Positions 1 through 10,312 of a stretch of DNA of 32,642 nucleotides are shown piece by piece. Under the pieces are notes generated by a model. That model did no database searches, was not told the origin of the DNA, and saw only the letters and a list, made by a program, of their open reading frames with translations. This stretch comes from Mesobacillus selenatarsenatis SF-1 (GTDB lineage Bacteria > Bacillota > Bacilli > Bacillales > Cytobacillaceae): NCBI RefSeq assembly GCF_000813125.1, contig NZ_BASE01000002.1:1-32642 (forward strand), given 5' to 3'. How positions within the stretch are numbered: the first letter of the stretch is position 1; every line of letters starts with the position of its first letter. A program made the translations under genes and the position numbers.

Positions 1-165
1 GGTAAAAGGAAACCCTCTGCTTTTACCCAAATTGCAGTTCCCTTGCCGAAAAGGTAAATGGAAACCTCCTGCTTTTACCCAAAACGCGGTTCTTTTGTCA
101 AAATGGTAAAAGGAAACCCTCTCCTTTTACCCAAATTGCAGTTCTGTTGCTAAAACGTAAAAGGA
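1..165. repeat. Tandem repeat array A (52-bp unit, hairpin-bearing)
   Basis: Three successive units begin at 1, 53 and 105, exactly 52 bp apart, and a degraded fourth begins near 156. Each unit opens with GGTAAAAG or a close variant and is followed about 11 nt later by CTTTTACC, so each can form its own short hairpin; in the third unit the arms extend to 10 bp (GGTAAAGGA-type against TCCTTTTACC). The rest of each unit is a variable AAATTGCAGTT-like stretch. The array may continue to the left of the window. It lies downstream of the pruA terminator. No credible coding frame runs through it. Its function is unknown. Confidence 0.85.
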
Positions 166-211
166 ACGTCCCTGCATTGGCAAAAGTAACTTCATCCAAA
201 ATTGATCACAC

Positions 212-245
212 ACAAAAATTCCCCCTCTCAAACGAGAAGGGGATT
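212..245 (-). terminator. Intrinsic terminator of pruA
   Basis: On the minus strand the arms CCCCTTCTC and GAGAGGGGG surround a GTTT loop and are followed by AATTTTTGTG. This is a typical rho-independent terminator, starting about 12 nt after the pruA stop codon. Confidence 0.85.
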
Positions 246-256
246 CAAAGTCTGTA

Positions 257-1804
257 TTAGTACATTTCAGAAGTAGTCTTCGCTTGCATGTGAAGAAGCA
301 GATAGTCTGGTCCGCCAGCTTTTGAATCTGTTCCTGACATGTTGAAGCCGCCGAATGGCTGGTAACCTACGATTGCGCCTGTGCATCCGCGGTTGAAGTA
401 AAGGTTTCCGACATGGAAATCTTCACGTGCCTTCTGGATGTTTTCACGGTTTCGCGTGATAACCGCTCCAGTCAAACCGTATTCAGTGTTGTTCGCGATT
501 TCAAGCGCATGGTCGAAGTCCTTTGCTTTTGCGAATGCGACAACTGGCCCAAAGATTTCTTCCTGCATGATGCGAGCTTTTGGATCCACATCAGCAAATA
601 CTGTTGGCTTGATGAAGTAGCCTTTTGAGCTGTCTCCTTCACCGCCAGTCATCAAACGGCCTTCTTCCTTGCCGATTTCGATATAGCTCATGATTTTGTC
701 AAACGCACCCTGGTCGTTAACAGGACCCATGAATGTGCTTTGATCTGTTGGATCATCAAGCTTAAGCTCGTTTGTCAGTTCAACGACACGGTTAAGAACC
801 TGGTCATATACATCCTCAACGATAACAGCACGTGAGCATGCAGAGCACTTTTGTCCCGAGAAGCCGAAAGCAGAAGCTGTGATCGCTTGAGCAGCTAATT
901 CAAGATCAGCATCTTTGTCGATAACCATTGTGTCTTTTCCGCCCATTTCAGCAATTACGCGCTTAAGCCAGATTTGGCCTTCGCTCAATTTTGAAGCGCG
1001 CTCGTAAATGCGCAGACCCACGTCACGTGAACCTGTGAAGCTTACGAAGCGAGTGTCCTTGTGGTCAACAAGGTAGTCGCCCACTTCTGCGCCGCTTCCT
1101 GGTACGAAGTTAAGGACACCTGCAGGAAGACCTGCTTCTTCCATCACTTCAACAAACTTAGCTGCAACTACTGGAGTTGTAGAAGCTGGCTTTAATAGGA
1201 CTGTGTTGCCAGTAACAATCGCTGCTACAGTTGTACCAGCCATGATTGCTAATGGGAAGTTCCAAGGTGAAATAACGATTCCCACTCCAAGAGGAATGTA
1301 ATCATAACGGTTATATTCATTTGGACGGCTGTTTACTGGAACACCGTCTTTGATTGCTAGCATTTGACGAGCATAGTACTCAAGGAAATCAATTGCTTCT
1401 GCTGTATCAGCATCAGCTTCGTTCCATGGCTTACCCGCTTCTTTTGTCAAAAGTGCTGAGAACTCATGCTTGCGGCGGCGAATGATTGCTGCAGCTTTGA
1501 ATAATACATCTGCACGTGTTTCCGGCTTTACTTTTTTCCAAGTCTTGAACGCTTCAACAGCAGCCTGCATCGCTTTTTCAGCTAAATCGCGGTTTGCTTT
1601 AGAAACACGTCCAATAACTTCTTCTTTATTGGATGGGTTGTAAGATACAATCTTGTCTTCAGTCGAGATTCTCTCTCCGCCAATCACCAAGTCGTAATCC
1701 TGGCCAAGATAGCCTTCTACAGTTTTTAGTCCTGTTAAGTATCCCTCACGGTCATCCTCAACTTTAAAATTCGTGAAAGGCTCGTGTTTGTATGGCTGAA
1801 CCAT
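257..1804 (-). CDS. pruA: L-glutamate gamma-semialdehyde (1-pyrroline-5-carboxylate) dehydrogenase
   Basis: This enzyme oxidises glutamate-5-semialdehyde (from proline or arginine breakdown) to glutamate with NAD+. The 515-residue length equals that of the Bacillus RocA/PruA form. It is a full aldehyde dehydrogenase: the SPWNFPLA cofactor-binding region is near residues 179-186, the general-base Glu286 lies in AEMGGK, and the nucleophile Cys320 lies in FSGQKC. The ATG at 1804 is preceded by AGGAGGGG at good spacing. The gene stands alone with its own promoter and terminator. The promoter region holds a 13-bp palindrome and a near-consensus cre site, suggesting control by a repressor and by carbon catabolite repression (inference). 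B. subtilis calls the arginine-pathway paralogue rocA; the choice between rocA and pruA cannot be made from this sequence. Confidence 0.95.
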   Translation of the reverse strand: MVQPYKHEPFTNFKVEDDREGYLTGLKTVEGYLGQDYDLVIGGERISTEDKIVSYNPSNKEEVIGRVSKANRDLAEKAMQAAVEAFKTWKKVKPETRADVLFKAAAIIRRRKHEFSALLTKEAGKPWNEADADTAEAIDFLEYYARQMLAIKDGVPVNSRPNEYNRYDYIPLGVGIVISPWNFPLAIMAGTTVAAIVTGNTVLLKPASTTPVVAAKFVEVMEEAGLPAGVLNFVPGSGAEVGDYLVDHKDTRFVSFTGSRDVGLRIYERASKLSEGQIWLKRVIAEMGGKDTMVIDKDADLELAAQAITASAFGFSGQKCSACSRAVIVEDVYDQVLNRVVELTNELKLDDPTDQSTFMGPVNDQGAFDKIMSYIEIGKEEGRLMTGGEGDSSKGYFIKPTVFADVDPKARIMQEEIFGPVVAFAKAKDFDHALEIANNTEYGLTGAVITRNRENIQKAREDFHVGNLYFNRGCTGAIVGYQPFGGFNMSGTDSKAGGPDYLLLHMQAKTTSEMY

Positions 1805-1822
1805 TCTATCCCCTCCTATGTA

Positions 1823-1837
1823 TTAAAACGTTTTCAT
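1823..1837 (-). promoter_or_regulatory. Candidate cre (CcpA) site
   Basis: The minus-strand 15-mer ATGAAAACGTTTTAA matches the degenerate cre consensus WTGNAANCGNWNNCW at all but one defined position. It begins just downstream of the inferred transcription start of pruA, a position expected for catabolite repression. This is a sequence match only. Confidence 0.5.
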
Positions 1838-1846
1838 TCCTTTCCC

Positions 1847-1876
1847 ATTCTATCATGAGAGTCTCATAGTGTTCAA
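1847..1876 (-). promoter_or_regulatory. Sigma-A promoter of pruA with palindrome in the spacer
   Basis: On the minus strand, -35 TTGAAC (1871-1876) and -10 TAGAAT (1847-1852) are separated by 18 nt. The spacer contains the perfect 13-bp palindrome ATGAGA-C-TCTCAT (1855-1867), an operator candidate. No -12/-24 sigma-54 elements, as used by B. subtilis roc genes, are evident. Confidence 0.6.
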
Positions 1877-1971
1877 CGCCAACGTTCTAGCAAGTATTGG
1901 ATTGCGAATTTTCTTGATTTTTATTATGCCAATATTGTATTTAGGCCGAATTTTGGGGCTTGTTACAGAGT

Positions 1972-2097
1972 TGGTCGATATATTTGTGAATGTGGTCGAA
2001 TTAATTCTGAATCTGGTCGAATTATTCGTAAATGTGGTTGAATTAATCCTGAATCTGGTCGAATTAATCCTAAAAGTGGTCGAATTATTTATTTTTC
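1972..2097. repeat. Tandem repeat array B (six 21-bp units)
   Basis: The core TGGTCGAATTA (one unit has TGGTTG) recurs at 1972, 1993, 2014, 2035, 2056 and 2077, exactly 21 bp apart, with variable ten-base spacers such as ATTCTGAATC. Because 21 is a multiple of three, an 80-codon plus-strand frame stays open and reads as valine/leucine/glutamate heptads, but it has no ribosome-binding site and begins outside the array, so I treat it as a by-product. The array occupies the 450-nt gap between the divergent genes pruA and the DinB gene. The remainder of that gap (2110-2254) shows no convincing promoter or RNA. Confidence 0.85.
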
Positions 2098-2254
2098 CGC
2101 CAATAAAGTAAAAAATGTAAACAGTAAACTCCTAATTTCACCATTGAATGTGAAAAATGAACCGACACGAGCCTCTTTCTCTCCCTGTTTAGAAGGTTAA
2201 TTCATGTAATCTAGCCAATATTTATCTATCATTCAAAAAGGGAGACTATTTTAG

Positions 2255-2713
2255 ATGAAAAAGCGGCATGAAGTGTTGTTCAATCAACTGGAATCTTATC
2301 GCAGCGAAATTTTAGGGGTAGCAGCTACGTTCTCTGAGGAGGATGCGGAGAAAATCCCTGCAGGCTTCAACAATAATATCCGGTGGAACCTCGGGCATAT
2401 TTATCTTGATCAATATCTATGGATCCAGGCAGTGACACAGGAGCCAGCAGGTGTCCCGGAAGAGTTCAAATCATGGTTTTGTTATGGAACCTCTCCAGCC
2501 CATTTTACCGAGGAAACACCTACCGTCAGCGAGTTAAAAGAACTGCTGAAAACACAGCCAGCCAGAATAAAAGACTCATATGGCGAGCGCTTGGAAGAGG
2601 AATTCGCACCAACCGAAATGGGCATGCATACAATCGAGCAAGTATTAACCCGGACGATTTTCCATGAAGGCATGCATTTGCAGACAATCCTTGACATAAA
2701 AAAATGCATTTAA
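2255..2713 (+). CDS. DinB/DUF664-family metal-binding protein
   Basis: This 152-residue protein has the DinB four-helix fold signature. His48 (in NLGHIYLDQ), His137 and His141 (in FHEGMHL) form the usual metal-binding histidine triad. Members of this family include thiol-dependent transferases acting with bacillithiol and many uncharacterised proteins; the substrate here cannot be told. It starts at an ATG 11-12 nt after AAAGGGAGA, slightly long spacing. It is a single gene on the plus strand, convergent with a lipoprotein gene and sharing a bidirectional terminator with it. The C-terminus stops just after the metal helix, usual for the shorter members, so it does not look truncated. Confidence 0.8.
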   Translation: MKKRHEVLFNQLESYRSEILGVAATFSEEDAEKIPAGFNNNIRWNLGHIYLDQYLWIQAVTQEPAGVPEEFKSWFCYGTSPAHFTEETPTVSELKELLKTQPARIKDSYGERLEEEFAPTEMGMHTIEQVLTRTIFHEGMHLQTILDIKKCI

Positions 2714-2744
2714 AAAGCAAAGAACCCCGGCTCTTTGCTTTTTT
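2712..2744 (+). terminator. Bidirectional terminator between the DinB gene and the lipoprotein gene
   Basis: The arms AAAAAGCAAAG (2712-2722) and CTTTGCTTTTTT (2733-2744) enclose a GC-rich loop. T-runs on both strands let it serve both converging genes. It begins at the DinB stop codon. It is nearly identical to the hairpin at 3553-3580. Confidence 0.85.
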
Positions 2745-2751
2745 CATTCCT

Positions 2752-3219
2752 CTATTTCAACTTATCGGCGACCTCGGTTTCAACTTCTTTAATCAATTTT
2801 TTGATATGAATGGATGGGTAATCCAGGGCTTTCAACTCTGCAAAATAAGGAAACATCTCTTTAATGTCATCTGCGTAAAAACTTCCATCCCTAGGCAAAG
2901 TGTGACTGATTACCTTTAAGGCTCCCTCGCTTCGATCCACCTTTAACACCATTGGCACTGACATCCCCGAACCTTGCTCAACTTCAGCACCTTCTTTGTA
3001 ATACTCCTCAATCAAAGCCCATAAGTAAATCTCACCCTTCTCTTCATTGGTGGCAAGTATTTCATACGCATTGAAAATTTCGCCGCCAAAATTCGGGCCC
3101 ATCACTTCTTGACTTATGTATCTTTCAATTTCCTGTCCATCTGCTTCTGTCACTGTTGAGCTTGAACATCCTGTTAGTAAAAGAAGCCCAATCATACCAA
3201 GGATAAAACTACGCTTCAT
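2752..3219 (-). CDS. Uncharacterised lipoprotein
   Basis: This is a 155-residue protein with a classical lipoprotein signal: MKRS, a hydrophobic stretch, then the lipobox LTGC with Cys18 as the lipidated residue. The mature part is acidic and contains a conserved-looking region with PRDGSFYADDIKEMFP followed by a lysine/glutamate-rich C-terminus. I do not recognise the domain. The open frame extends upstream to 3435, but the start at 3219 is chosen because it gives the signal peptide and is preceded by GGAGGAGG. That ribosome-binding site lies inside the last codons of the upstream small membrane protein gene, whose stop codon is 5 nt before this start, so the two are probably translationally coupled. 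It is probably anchored on the outer face of the membrane. Confidence 0.75.
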   Translation of the reverse strand: MKRSFILGMIGLLLLTGCSSSTVTEADGQEIERYISQEVMGPNFGGEIFNAYEILATNEEKGEIYLWALIEEYYKEGAEVEQGSGMSVPMVLKVDRSEGALKVISHTLPRDGSFYADDIKEMFPYFAELKALDYPSIHIKKLIKEVETEVADKLK

Positions 3220-3224
3220 TTCAC

Positions 3225-3470
3225 TCACCGCCTCCTCCAAAATAACAACCCTGCCATAATCCCGATAGGTAACAGCACGATCGCACCGACTATTATCCCT
3301 AAAAGGATGGACATTAAAGCGAGGGAGATAGATGAGGATTCTTCGGTTACTTGTCCAGTCACCCATTGAAAAAGATAAATAAAGGTTGATATTCCAAAGG
3401 CCCACAACATAGCTGTTTTCAATACATATTGCCATTTTTCTTTTTGACTTACTCTCCTTTGAACAGCCAC
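3225..3470 (-). CDS. Small two-helix membrane protein, uncharacterised
   Basis: An 81-residue protein with a basic N-terminus, a hydrophobic segment at about 17-36, a short polar TEESSS loop, a longer hydrophobic segment at about 47-76 and a terminal WRRR. The predicted topology is a membrane hairpin with both ends in the cytoplasm. The start is GTG at 3470, preceded by AGAGGTGGG; a start at a later codon cannot be excluded. It is the first gene of a two-gene unit with the lipoprotein at 2752-3219, whose ribosome-binding site overlaps the WRRR codons. The pairing suggests that the two proteins work together at the membrane (inference). No family was recognised. A clear promoter was not found in the AT-rich upstream stretch 3471-3545. 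Confidence 0.65.
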   Translation of the reverse strand: MAVQRRVSQKEKWQYVLKTAMLWAFGISTFIYLFQWVTGQVTEESSSISLALMSILLGIIVGAIVLLPIGIMAGLLFWRRR

Positions 3471-3540
3471 TTACCCACCTCTTCTAATTAGAATCATCAG
3501 AATATATACGATAATAATTGAGTTTTAGATTCACCTTTTT

Positions 3541-3580
3541 TCCAAAAATAAAAAGCAAAGAGCACCTCGGCTCTTTGCTT
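3541..3580 (-). terminator. Intrinsic terminator of camS
   Basis: Perfect 11-bp arms AAGCAAAGAGC (3553-3563) and GCTCTTTGCTT (3570-3580) have a 6-nt loop, followed on the minus strand by TTTATTTTTGG. It begins a few bases after the camS stop codon. Confidence 0.9.
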
Positions 3581-3584
3581 CTCC

Positions 3585-4802
3585 TTACTGATAAATATGC
3601 ACAAATGGTTCATCCTGATCCGGTTTCTTGACGATTAAGGCTTCTTGTCCCAGCACAGAGGAAACACTGACCTGAACGGACATATAGTTAGGGAAATGCT
3701 CCATCACCAGTCCTGTTACATACTGGGTGAATCCAATCGCTTCAGCTTCTCCGTAGAACTGGATAGGTATTTCGATATTCAATTCCTGCAGCTGGCCATC
3801 CAGATAAAAGCCTTTGCCGATGACGCCGTTAAAGTTTGGAAAATATTCCTCAACATCCTGCTTGAAGTTCTGGAAGAATGTCAGGTCATCCCTGTGTTCC
3901 TTCTCAGCATCGGCGGATGGGAACAGAATGTACTTTTCTTTTACATCTTTCCAGCTGCCGATATTATTGCTGCCCTGTGAAACCTCTGCATAGGTGAAAA
4001 AGTTTCCCGGGACAACAGAAGATCGACTTTCCTGTTCGAACAATCCGATCGTAATCGGAACATTTTTCAATTCTTCGATGCCTCTTATCCTGCTAATGAC
4101 TTCCTGGGCGATTTTTTTGCCTTCTGCTTCAAGAACTTTACGAGAAATGTTTTTTTCGAACACTGCCCCATAAGCTTCCTCACGATAATAGTGCACTGAG
4201 TTCAACGCCAGCCCGATTGCGATGCCGCCAAGCTGGTACGTATCCTTTTCGCCTGATTGGACGAGATAGTTATGCTCAAGAATATGGGCAAGGTAAATGG
4301 GATTCTTTTTATTCCGTTCGTGGACATCTCCCTTGCCAGGATCAGAAGGATTCAGGCCCAGGTTATTCACTACGACCTTCTTATTAATTTTTTCTTTTTT
4401 ATACTTAGCCTGCAATTCTTTTTTCTTAGCCTCTACCTGAGCCGGAGTCATTTCACGTTCCAGCCATGATGCTACGGTGCTGCCGTCAAGATACTGGCCT
4501 TCCTTGAAAACGTACTTGTCTGTGGAAAATGTATTTTGCGCAATCCGCATCAAACCTGTCTCGAATTCAGTAATGTCATAACGGGTATTCAGATTGTTGA
4601 CGACCATGCCGCGAGCTTCCCCTGGCTCGAACGGCATGATGGTACGGTAATATTTGTCCGAAATTTTATATTTCGGGATAATCGCTTTTTCCTTGGTATC
4701 ATCATCCTTTTCCTGGACGACCTCCTCCTGCTTTTGAAAATTAGGGGCACAGGCCGTCAGCAAAAGGACAAGAGATAGAGCGACCATTGAGAGCTTCCTC
4801 AT
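3585..4802 (-). CDS. camS: CamS-family lipoprotein (YerH)
   Basis: This is a 405-residue lipoprotein: MRKLS, a hydrophobic stretch and lipobox LTAC with Cys18. The mature protein matches the CamS family (B. subtilis YerH), with the characteristic YYRTIMPFEPGEARGM stretch near residue 50-70. In enterococci and staphylococci the cleaved signal peptide of this family is a sex-pheromone peptide (cAM373); in bacilli the function is unknown. The start is ATG with GAGGTG upstream. It follows ligA by 195 nt, the same order as in B. subtilis. That gap contains an AT-only hairpin at about 4935-4959 and a 9-bp inverted pair (GCTCTTTTC at 4889, GAAAAGAGC at 4988), but no convincing promoter, so it may be read through from ligA. 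Confidence 0.9.
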   Translation of the reverse strand: MRKLSMVALSLVLLLTACAPNFQKQEEVVQEKDDDTKEKAIIPKYKISDKYYRTIMPFEPGEARGMVVNNLNTRYDITEFETGLMRIAQNTFSTDKYVFKEGQYLDGSTVASWLEREMTPAQVEAKKKELQAKYKKEKINKKVVVNNLGLNPSDPGKGDVHERNKKNPIYLAHILEHNYLVQSGEKDTYQLGGIAIGLALNSVHYYREEAYGAVFEKNISRKVLEAEGKKIAQEVISRIRGIEELKNVPITIGLFEQESRSSVVPGNFFTYAEVSQGSNNIGSWKDVKEKYILFPSADAEKEHRDDLTFFQNFKQDVEEYFPNFNGVIGKGFYLDGQLQELNIEIPIQFYGEAEAIGFTQYVTGLVMEHFPNYMSVQVSVSSVLGQEALIVKKPDQDEPFVHIYQ

Positions 4803-4997
4803 GGCGTGTACACCTCTTTTTTAGTAGCGGTTTTCGTAATAAGTTATGTGTTTCGGACTAATTGTTCTTTCGCCTTATTATTGAAATCGGGCTCTTTTCA
4901 AAAATTCGTCTCACCTGAGTAATCAATAATAAACGTAAAAATCCAGTAGCCGATTTTTACTCTTGTCAGGCAAAAGTGCCCTAATTACGAAAAGAGC

Positions 4998-7121
<2,124 letters not shown>

Positions 7122-7178
7122 TTATAACTGGCTAGGCACTTTTGCTAATCAGTACTCGAATGTGTAATAGTAAACTGT

Positions 7179-9428
7179 TTACGCCTTTGTAATCGGTGCG
7201 AACTTGGCCAGCAGACGCTTGATGCCTGTTGGACTTGGGAATGCGATGTCGAGCTCCATTCCTTCTCCCGATCCCTTGACACTGACAACGGTTCCTGTTC
7301 CCCATTTGCCATGCTGGGCTTTATCCCCAACCTTCCATTCGATGCCTTCGCCGCCGCTTGCTGCAGCAACCGGGCGAGATACAGCACCGCGTGTTGATAT
7401 GGATGGTCTCGTTGATGTCCCAGGTCGACCTCCGCTTGGTGCTGGTCTGCCACCGCTAGTTGGTGCAGGTCTTCTTACTTTTGGCACGGCATCTTCAACC
7501 AAATCAGCCGGGATTTCCTTAATGAACCGTGATTCCGGGTTCATATTCGTACGGCCGAAAAGGGTGCGCATCTGAGCATTCGTGATGAACAACTCTTCCT
7601 CTGCACGAGTGATTCCTACGTAGGCAAGACGGCGTTCTTCCTCCATCTCATCTTCTTCCATCAAGGAGCGGCTGTGCGGGAATACGCCCTCTTCCATTCC
7701 GATCAGGAAGACAACCGGGAACTCAAGACCCTTGGCTGAGTGCAATGTCATCAATGTGACGAAGTCTGTTTTCTTCTCGCCATCATCATCCAGACGATCG
7801 ATATCAGCGACAAGTGCCAAATCTGTCAGGAATGCGACCAGACTCTTGTCTTCGCTGCTTTCTTCAAAGCTTTTTGTTACTGTTAAAAATTCATCTATGT
7901 TTTCAAGTCGGCTCTGTGACTCAATTGATTTTTCCGCCTTCAGCATGTCACGATAGCCTGTTTTATCAAGGACTTCCTCCACCAGCTCAGTCACCGAAAG
8001 GTACTCCTGCTGGTGAGTGTAATTGCTGACCAGGTTGCGGAATTCTGCCGCAGCTTTTTCCGCCTTTGGGCTCAGTCCGATCATTTCAATTGTCTCCAAG
8101 GCCTGGAACATCGACAGGTCATGCATTGTCGCGAAGTTGGCGATTTTATCGATAGAAGTTGACCCAATCGCACGCTTTGGGACATTGATGATTCTCTGCA
8201 AACTGATATCATCATCAGGATTCGAAATCAAGCGGAGATACGCAAGGATATCCTTGATTTCCTTTCTGTCATAGAACTTGATGCCGCCGACGATTGAGTA
8301 ATCGATGTTCGACTTCAGGAAAGATTCCTCGATTACACGGGACTGGGCGTTCGTACGATAGAGAATTGCTATATCAGACAGCTTGCGTCCATTGCGAATT
8401 TGCTCCTGGATTTTACCGATAACGAACTGTGCTTCACCCTGTTCGCTGTCCGCACGGTAGTACATGATTTTGTTGCCCTCTGGGTTTTCTGTCCACAGGT
8501 TTTTCGGCTTTCGGTTCATATTGTTCTGGATGACCATATTCGCCGCCAGCAAAATCTTCTTCGTCGAGCGGTAGTTCTGTTCGAGTAAGATCACGCTTGC
8601 CCTTGGGTAATCCTTTTCAAATGAAAGGATGTTCGCAATGTCGGCACCGCGCCAGCGATAGATCGACTGATCGGAATCCCCGACAACACAAAGGTTCTGG
8701 AACCTTTGCGCAAGCAATTTTACAAGCATGTATTGTGCCCTGTTCGTATCCTGGTACTCATCAACATGGATGTATTGAAACTTGCGCTGGTAATACTCCA
8801 GCACTTCCGGCACGCGGATGAACAGCGTGATCGTCGTCATGATCAGATCATCAAAATCAAGCGCATTATTTTTGCGCAGCCTGCGCTGATACTCCGTATA
8901 CACATCGCTGACCTTCTGGGAAAAGTAATCCCCCGCCGTCTTCGCATATTCCTCCGGCGTAATCAATTCGTTCTTCGCCGAGCTGATTGTTCCAAGAATC
9001 GCACGAGGATCATACTTTTTCGGATCCATATTCTTGTCCTTCAAAATCGACTTGATGACAGATTGCTGGTCAGTCGAATCAAGGATCGTGAAGTTTCGGT
9101 TGTATCCGAGACGGTCGATATCCCTGCGCAAAATCCGCACACACATCGAGTGGAACGTCGAAATCCAGATGTTATCCGCCGCGCCGCCCATCATCCTTTG
9201 AATCCTCTCGCGCATTTCGCGCGCCGCTTTATTCGTAAACGTAATCGCAAGGATGTTGTAAGGATTTACTCCTTTTTCCACCATCAAATACGCAATCCTG
9301 TGTGTTAAAACTCTAGTTTTTCCAGAGCCGGCACCCGCCATCAAGAGCAGCGGCCCATCCACTGTCTTGACAGCCTTCTGCTGCTCCGGGTTCAAGCCAT
9401 TCAATAATTTATCCGTTAAAAATTGCAC
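7179..9428 (-). CDS. pcrA: ATP-dependent DNA helicase PcrA (UvrD/Rep superfamily 1)
   Basis: A 3'-to-5' helicase of nucleotide-excision repair, rolling-circle replication and removal of stalled RNA polymerase. Walker A AGAGSGKT lies at residues 31-38, the DEYQDTN Walker B box at 223-229, and [12 protein letters not shown] follows shortly after; [17 protein letters not shown] and [12 protein letters not shown] mark the later helicase motifs. The C-terminus is the Tudor-like RNA-polymerase-binding domain ([18 protein letters not shown]). The linker before it is long and rich in Pro, Gly, Ser and Arg with a repeated GGRP. The frame is open to an ATG at 9443, but I prefer the GTG at 9428: GGTGGTGA, close to the ideal GGAGGTGA, lies 5 nt upstream and the product then starts [13 protein letters not shown] like relatives. 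The ATG has no Shine-Dalgarno sequence. It follows pcrB by about 50-65 nt. Confidence 0.95.
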   Translation of the reverse strand: MQFLTDKLLNGLNPEQQKAVKTVDGPLLLMAGAGSGKTRVLTHRIAYLMVEKGVNPYNILAITFTNKAAREMRERIQRMMGGAADNIWISTFHSMCVRILRRDIDRLGYNRNFTILDSTDQQSVIKSILKDKNMDPKKYDPRAILGTISSAKNELITPEEYAKTAGDYFSQKVSDVYTEYQRRLRKNNALDFDDLIMTTITLFIRVPEVLEYYQRKFQYIHVDEYQDTNRAQYMLVKLLAQRFQNLCVVGDSDQSIYRWRGADIANILSFEKDYPRASVILLEQNYRSTKKILLAANMVIQNNMNRKPKNLWTENPEGNKIMYYRADSEQGEAQFVIGKIQEQIRNGRKLSDIAILYRTNAQSRVIEESFLKSNIDYSIVGGIKFYDRKEIKDILAYLRLISNPDDDISLQRIINVPKRAIGSTSIDKIANFATMHDLSMFQALETIEMIGLSPKAEKAAAEFRNLVSNYTHQQEYLSVTELVEEVLDKTGYRDMLKAEKSIESQSRLENIDEFLTVTKSFEESSEDKSLVAFLTDLALVADIDRLDDDGEKKTDFVTLMTLHSAKGLEFPVVFLIGMEEGVFPHSRSLMEEDEMEEERRLAYVGITRAEEELFITNAQMRTLFGRTNMNPESRFIKEIPADLVEDAVPKVRRPAPTSGGRPAPSGGRPGTSTRPSISTRGAVSRPVAAASGGEGIEWKVGDKAQHGKWGTGTVVSVKGSGEGMELDIAFPSPTGIKRLLAKFAPITKA

Positions 9429-9493
9429 ACTCGTCACCACCATACAAACATTTGTTCTTATTTTATCTCATAAAATCCTTATATACAACTTCG

Positions 9494-10180
9494 TTATTTC
9501 TTTATTGCAGCAACTGTCTTCAATGCCTCGTCAAGGTTGCTGTACACAACATTCCCGACCACGATAACATCAGCATGCTTGGCCATTTCTTCAGCCTGCT
9601 GTGCTGTTTCGATTCCGCCGCCGTAAAAAAGAACAGTGTTGTCGAGAACTCCCTTGGCTGCTTCTACATACTCCGGGTTGCCGTATGTCCCGCTGTATTC
9701 CAAATAGAAAATCGGCAGGTTGAACATTTTTTCCGCCATCATCGCGTATGCCCGTACATCATCGATTGAAAGATCTGTCTTCGCATGAGTCAGCTTTGCC
9801 GCCTTGCAATCCGGATTCAGGATGCAATAGCCTTCCATTTTTAGCTCGTCCCAATCCATCAGGTCGCCATACTCCTTGACCGCTTCATGGTGCAGGCCAG
9901 TGATCCACTGTGGATTGCCACTGTTCAATACCGTCGGGATAAAATAAAAATCAAATCCCGGTGTGATCGAATCAATCGTCGAAACCTCGAGAATGCATGG
10001 AACCGTATAACGACGGACTCGGGACATCAAATCCAGGACTCCTTCAAGAGTGACACCATCTGTCCCGCCCACCATAATCGCGTCGGTTCCAGACTCGCAA
10101 ATTCTATCTAATTCTTCATCAGTTATCTCTTTATTTGGATCGAGTTTGAACACATGTCTCCACTCGCGAACATCGTACAT
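9494..10180 (-). CDS. pcrB: Heptaprenylglyceryl phosphate synthase PcrB
   Basis: A 228-residue TIM-barrel prenyltransferase joining heptaprenyl diphosphate to glycerol-1-phosphate to make an archaeal-type ether lipid precursor; this activity is established for the B. subtilis protein. Recognisable parts are [17 protein letters not shown] at the start, VGGTDGV near residue 38, FYLEYSG and FYGGGI near the end (phosphate binding), and VIVVGN. It starts at ATG 10180 with only a weak upstream G-run (GGGGG about 10 nt before). A promoter with an extended -10 (TGCTATAAT) lies directly upstream, so pcrB probably heads the pcrB-pcrA-ligA unit. Confidence 0.95.
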   Translation of the reverse strand: MYDVREWRHVFKLDPNKEITDEELDRICESGTDAIMVGGTDGVTLEGVLDLMSRVRRYTVPCILEVSTIDSITPGFDFYFIPTVLNSGNPQWITGLHHEAVKEYGDLMDWDELKMEGYCILNPDCKAAKLTHAKTDLSIDDVRAYAMMAEKMFNLPIFYLEYSGTYGNPEYVEAAKGVLDNTVLFYGGGIETAQQAEEMAKHADVIVVGNVVYSNLDEALKTVAAIKK

Positions 10181-10216
10181 CCCAGAATTGCCCCCATTCT
10201 ATATATCCATTCCACC

Positions 10217-10249
10217 ATTATAGCATTTGTTGCTGGTATATAAAAAAGG
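10217..10249 (-). promoter_or_regulatory. Extended -10 promoter of pcrB-pcrA-ligA
   Basis: On the minus strand a perfect extended -10, TGCTATAAT, ends at 10217, about 36 nt before the pcrB start. The -35 hexamer at 17-nt spacing (TTTTAT) is poor, as is common for extended -10 promoters. Confidence 0.65.
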
Positions 10250-10270
10250 AAACATAAGGTTGATGACGAT

Positions 10271-10303
10271 AAAAAAACGTCCCTAAGTCCAGGAACGCTT
10301 TTT
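10271..10303 (-). terminator. Terminator after the symporter gene
   Basis: Imperfect arms AAAAACGTCC and GGAACGCTTTTT flank an 8-nt loop, followed on the minus strand by a run of seven T. It lies about 10 nt after the symporter stop codon. Confidence 0.7.
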
Positions 10304-10312
10304 GAAGAAAAG

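Noticed and set aside
1-165. CRISPR array
   Set aside because: The period of 52 bp with hairpin units superficially suits one, but the spacers are themselves similar between units and no cas genes are present.
1869-2111. 80-codon plus-strand frame rich in Val/Leu/Glu
   Set aside because: It is generated by the 21-bp repeat, has no ribosome-binding site, starts at a GTG within the pruA promoter region and matches no family known to me.
8706-9308. 200-codon plus-strand frame opposite pcrA
   Set aside because: Antisense shadow of a well-conserved helicase; no ribosome-binding site and abnormal Arg/His/Ile-rich composition.
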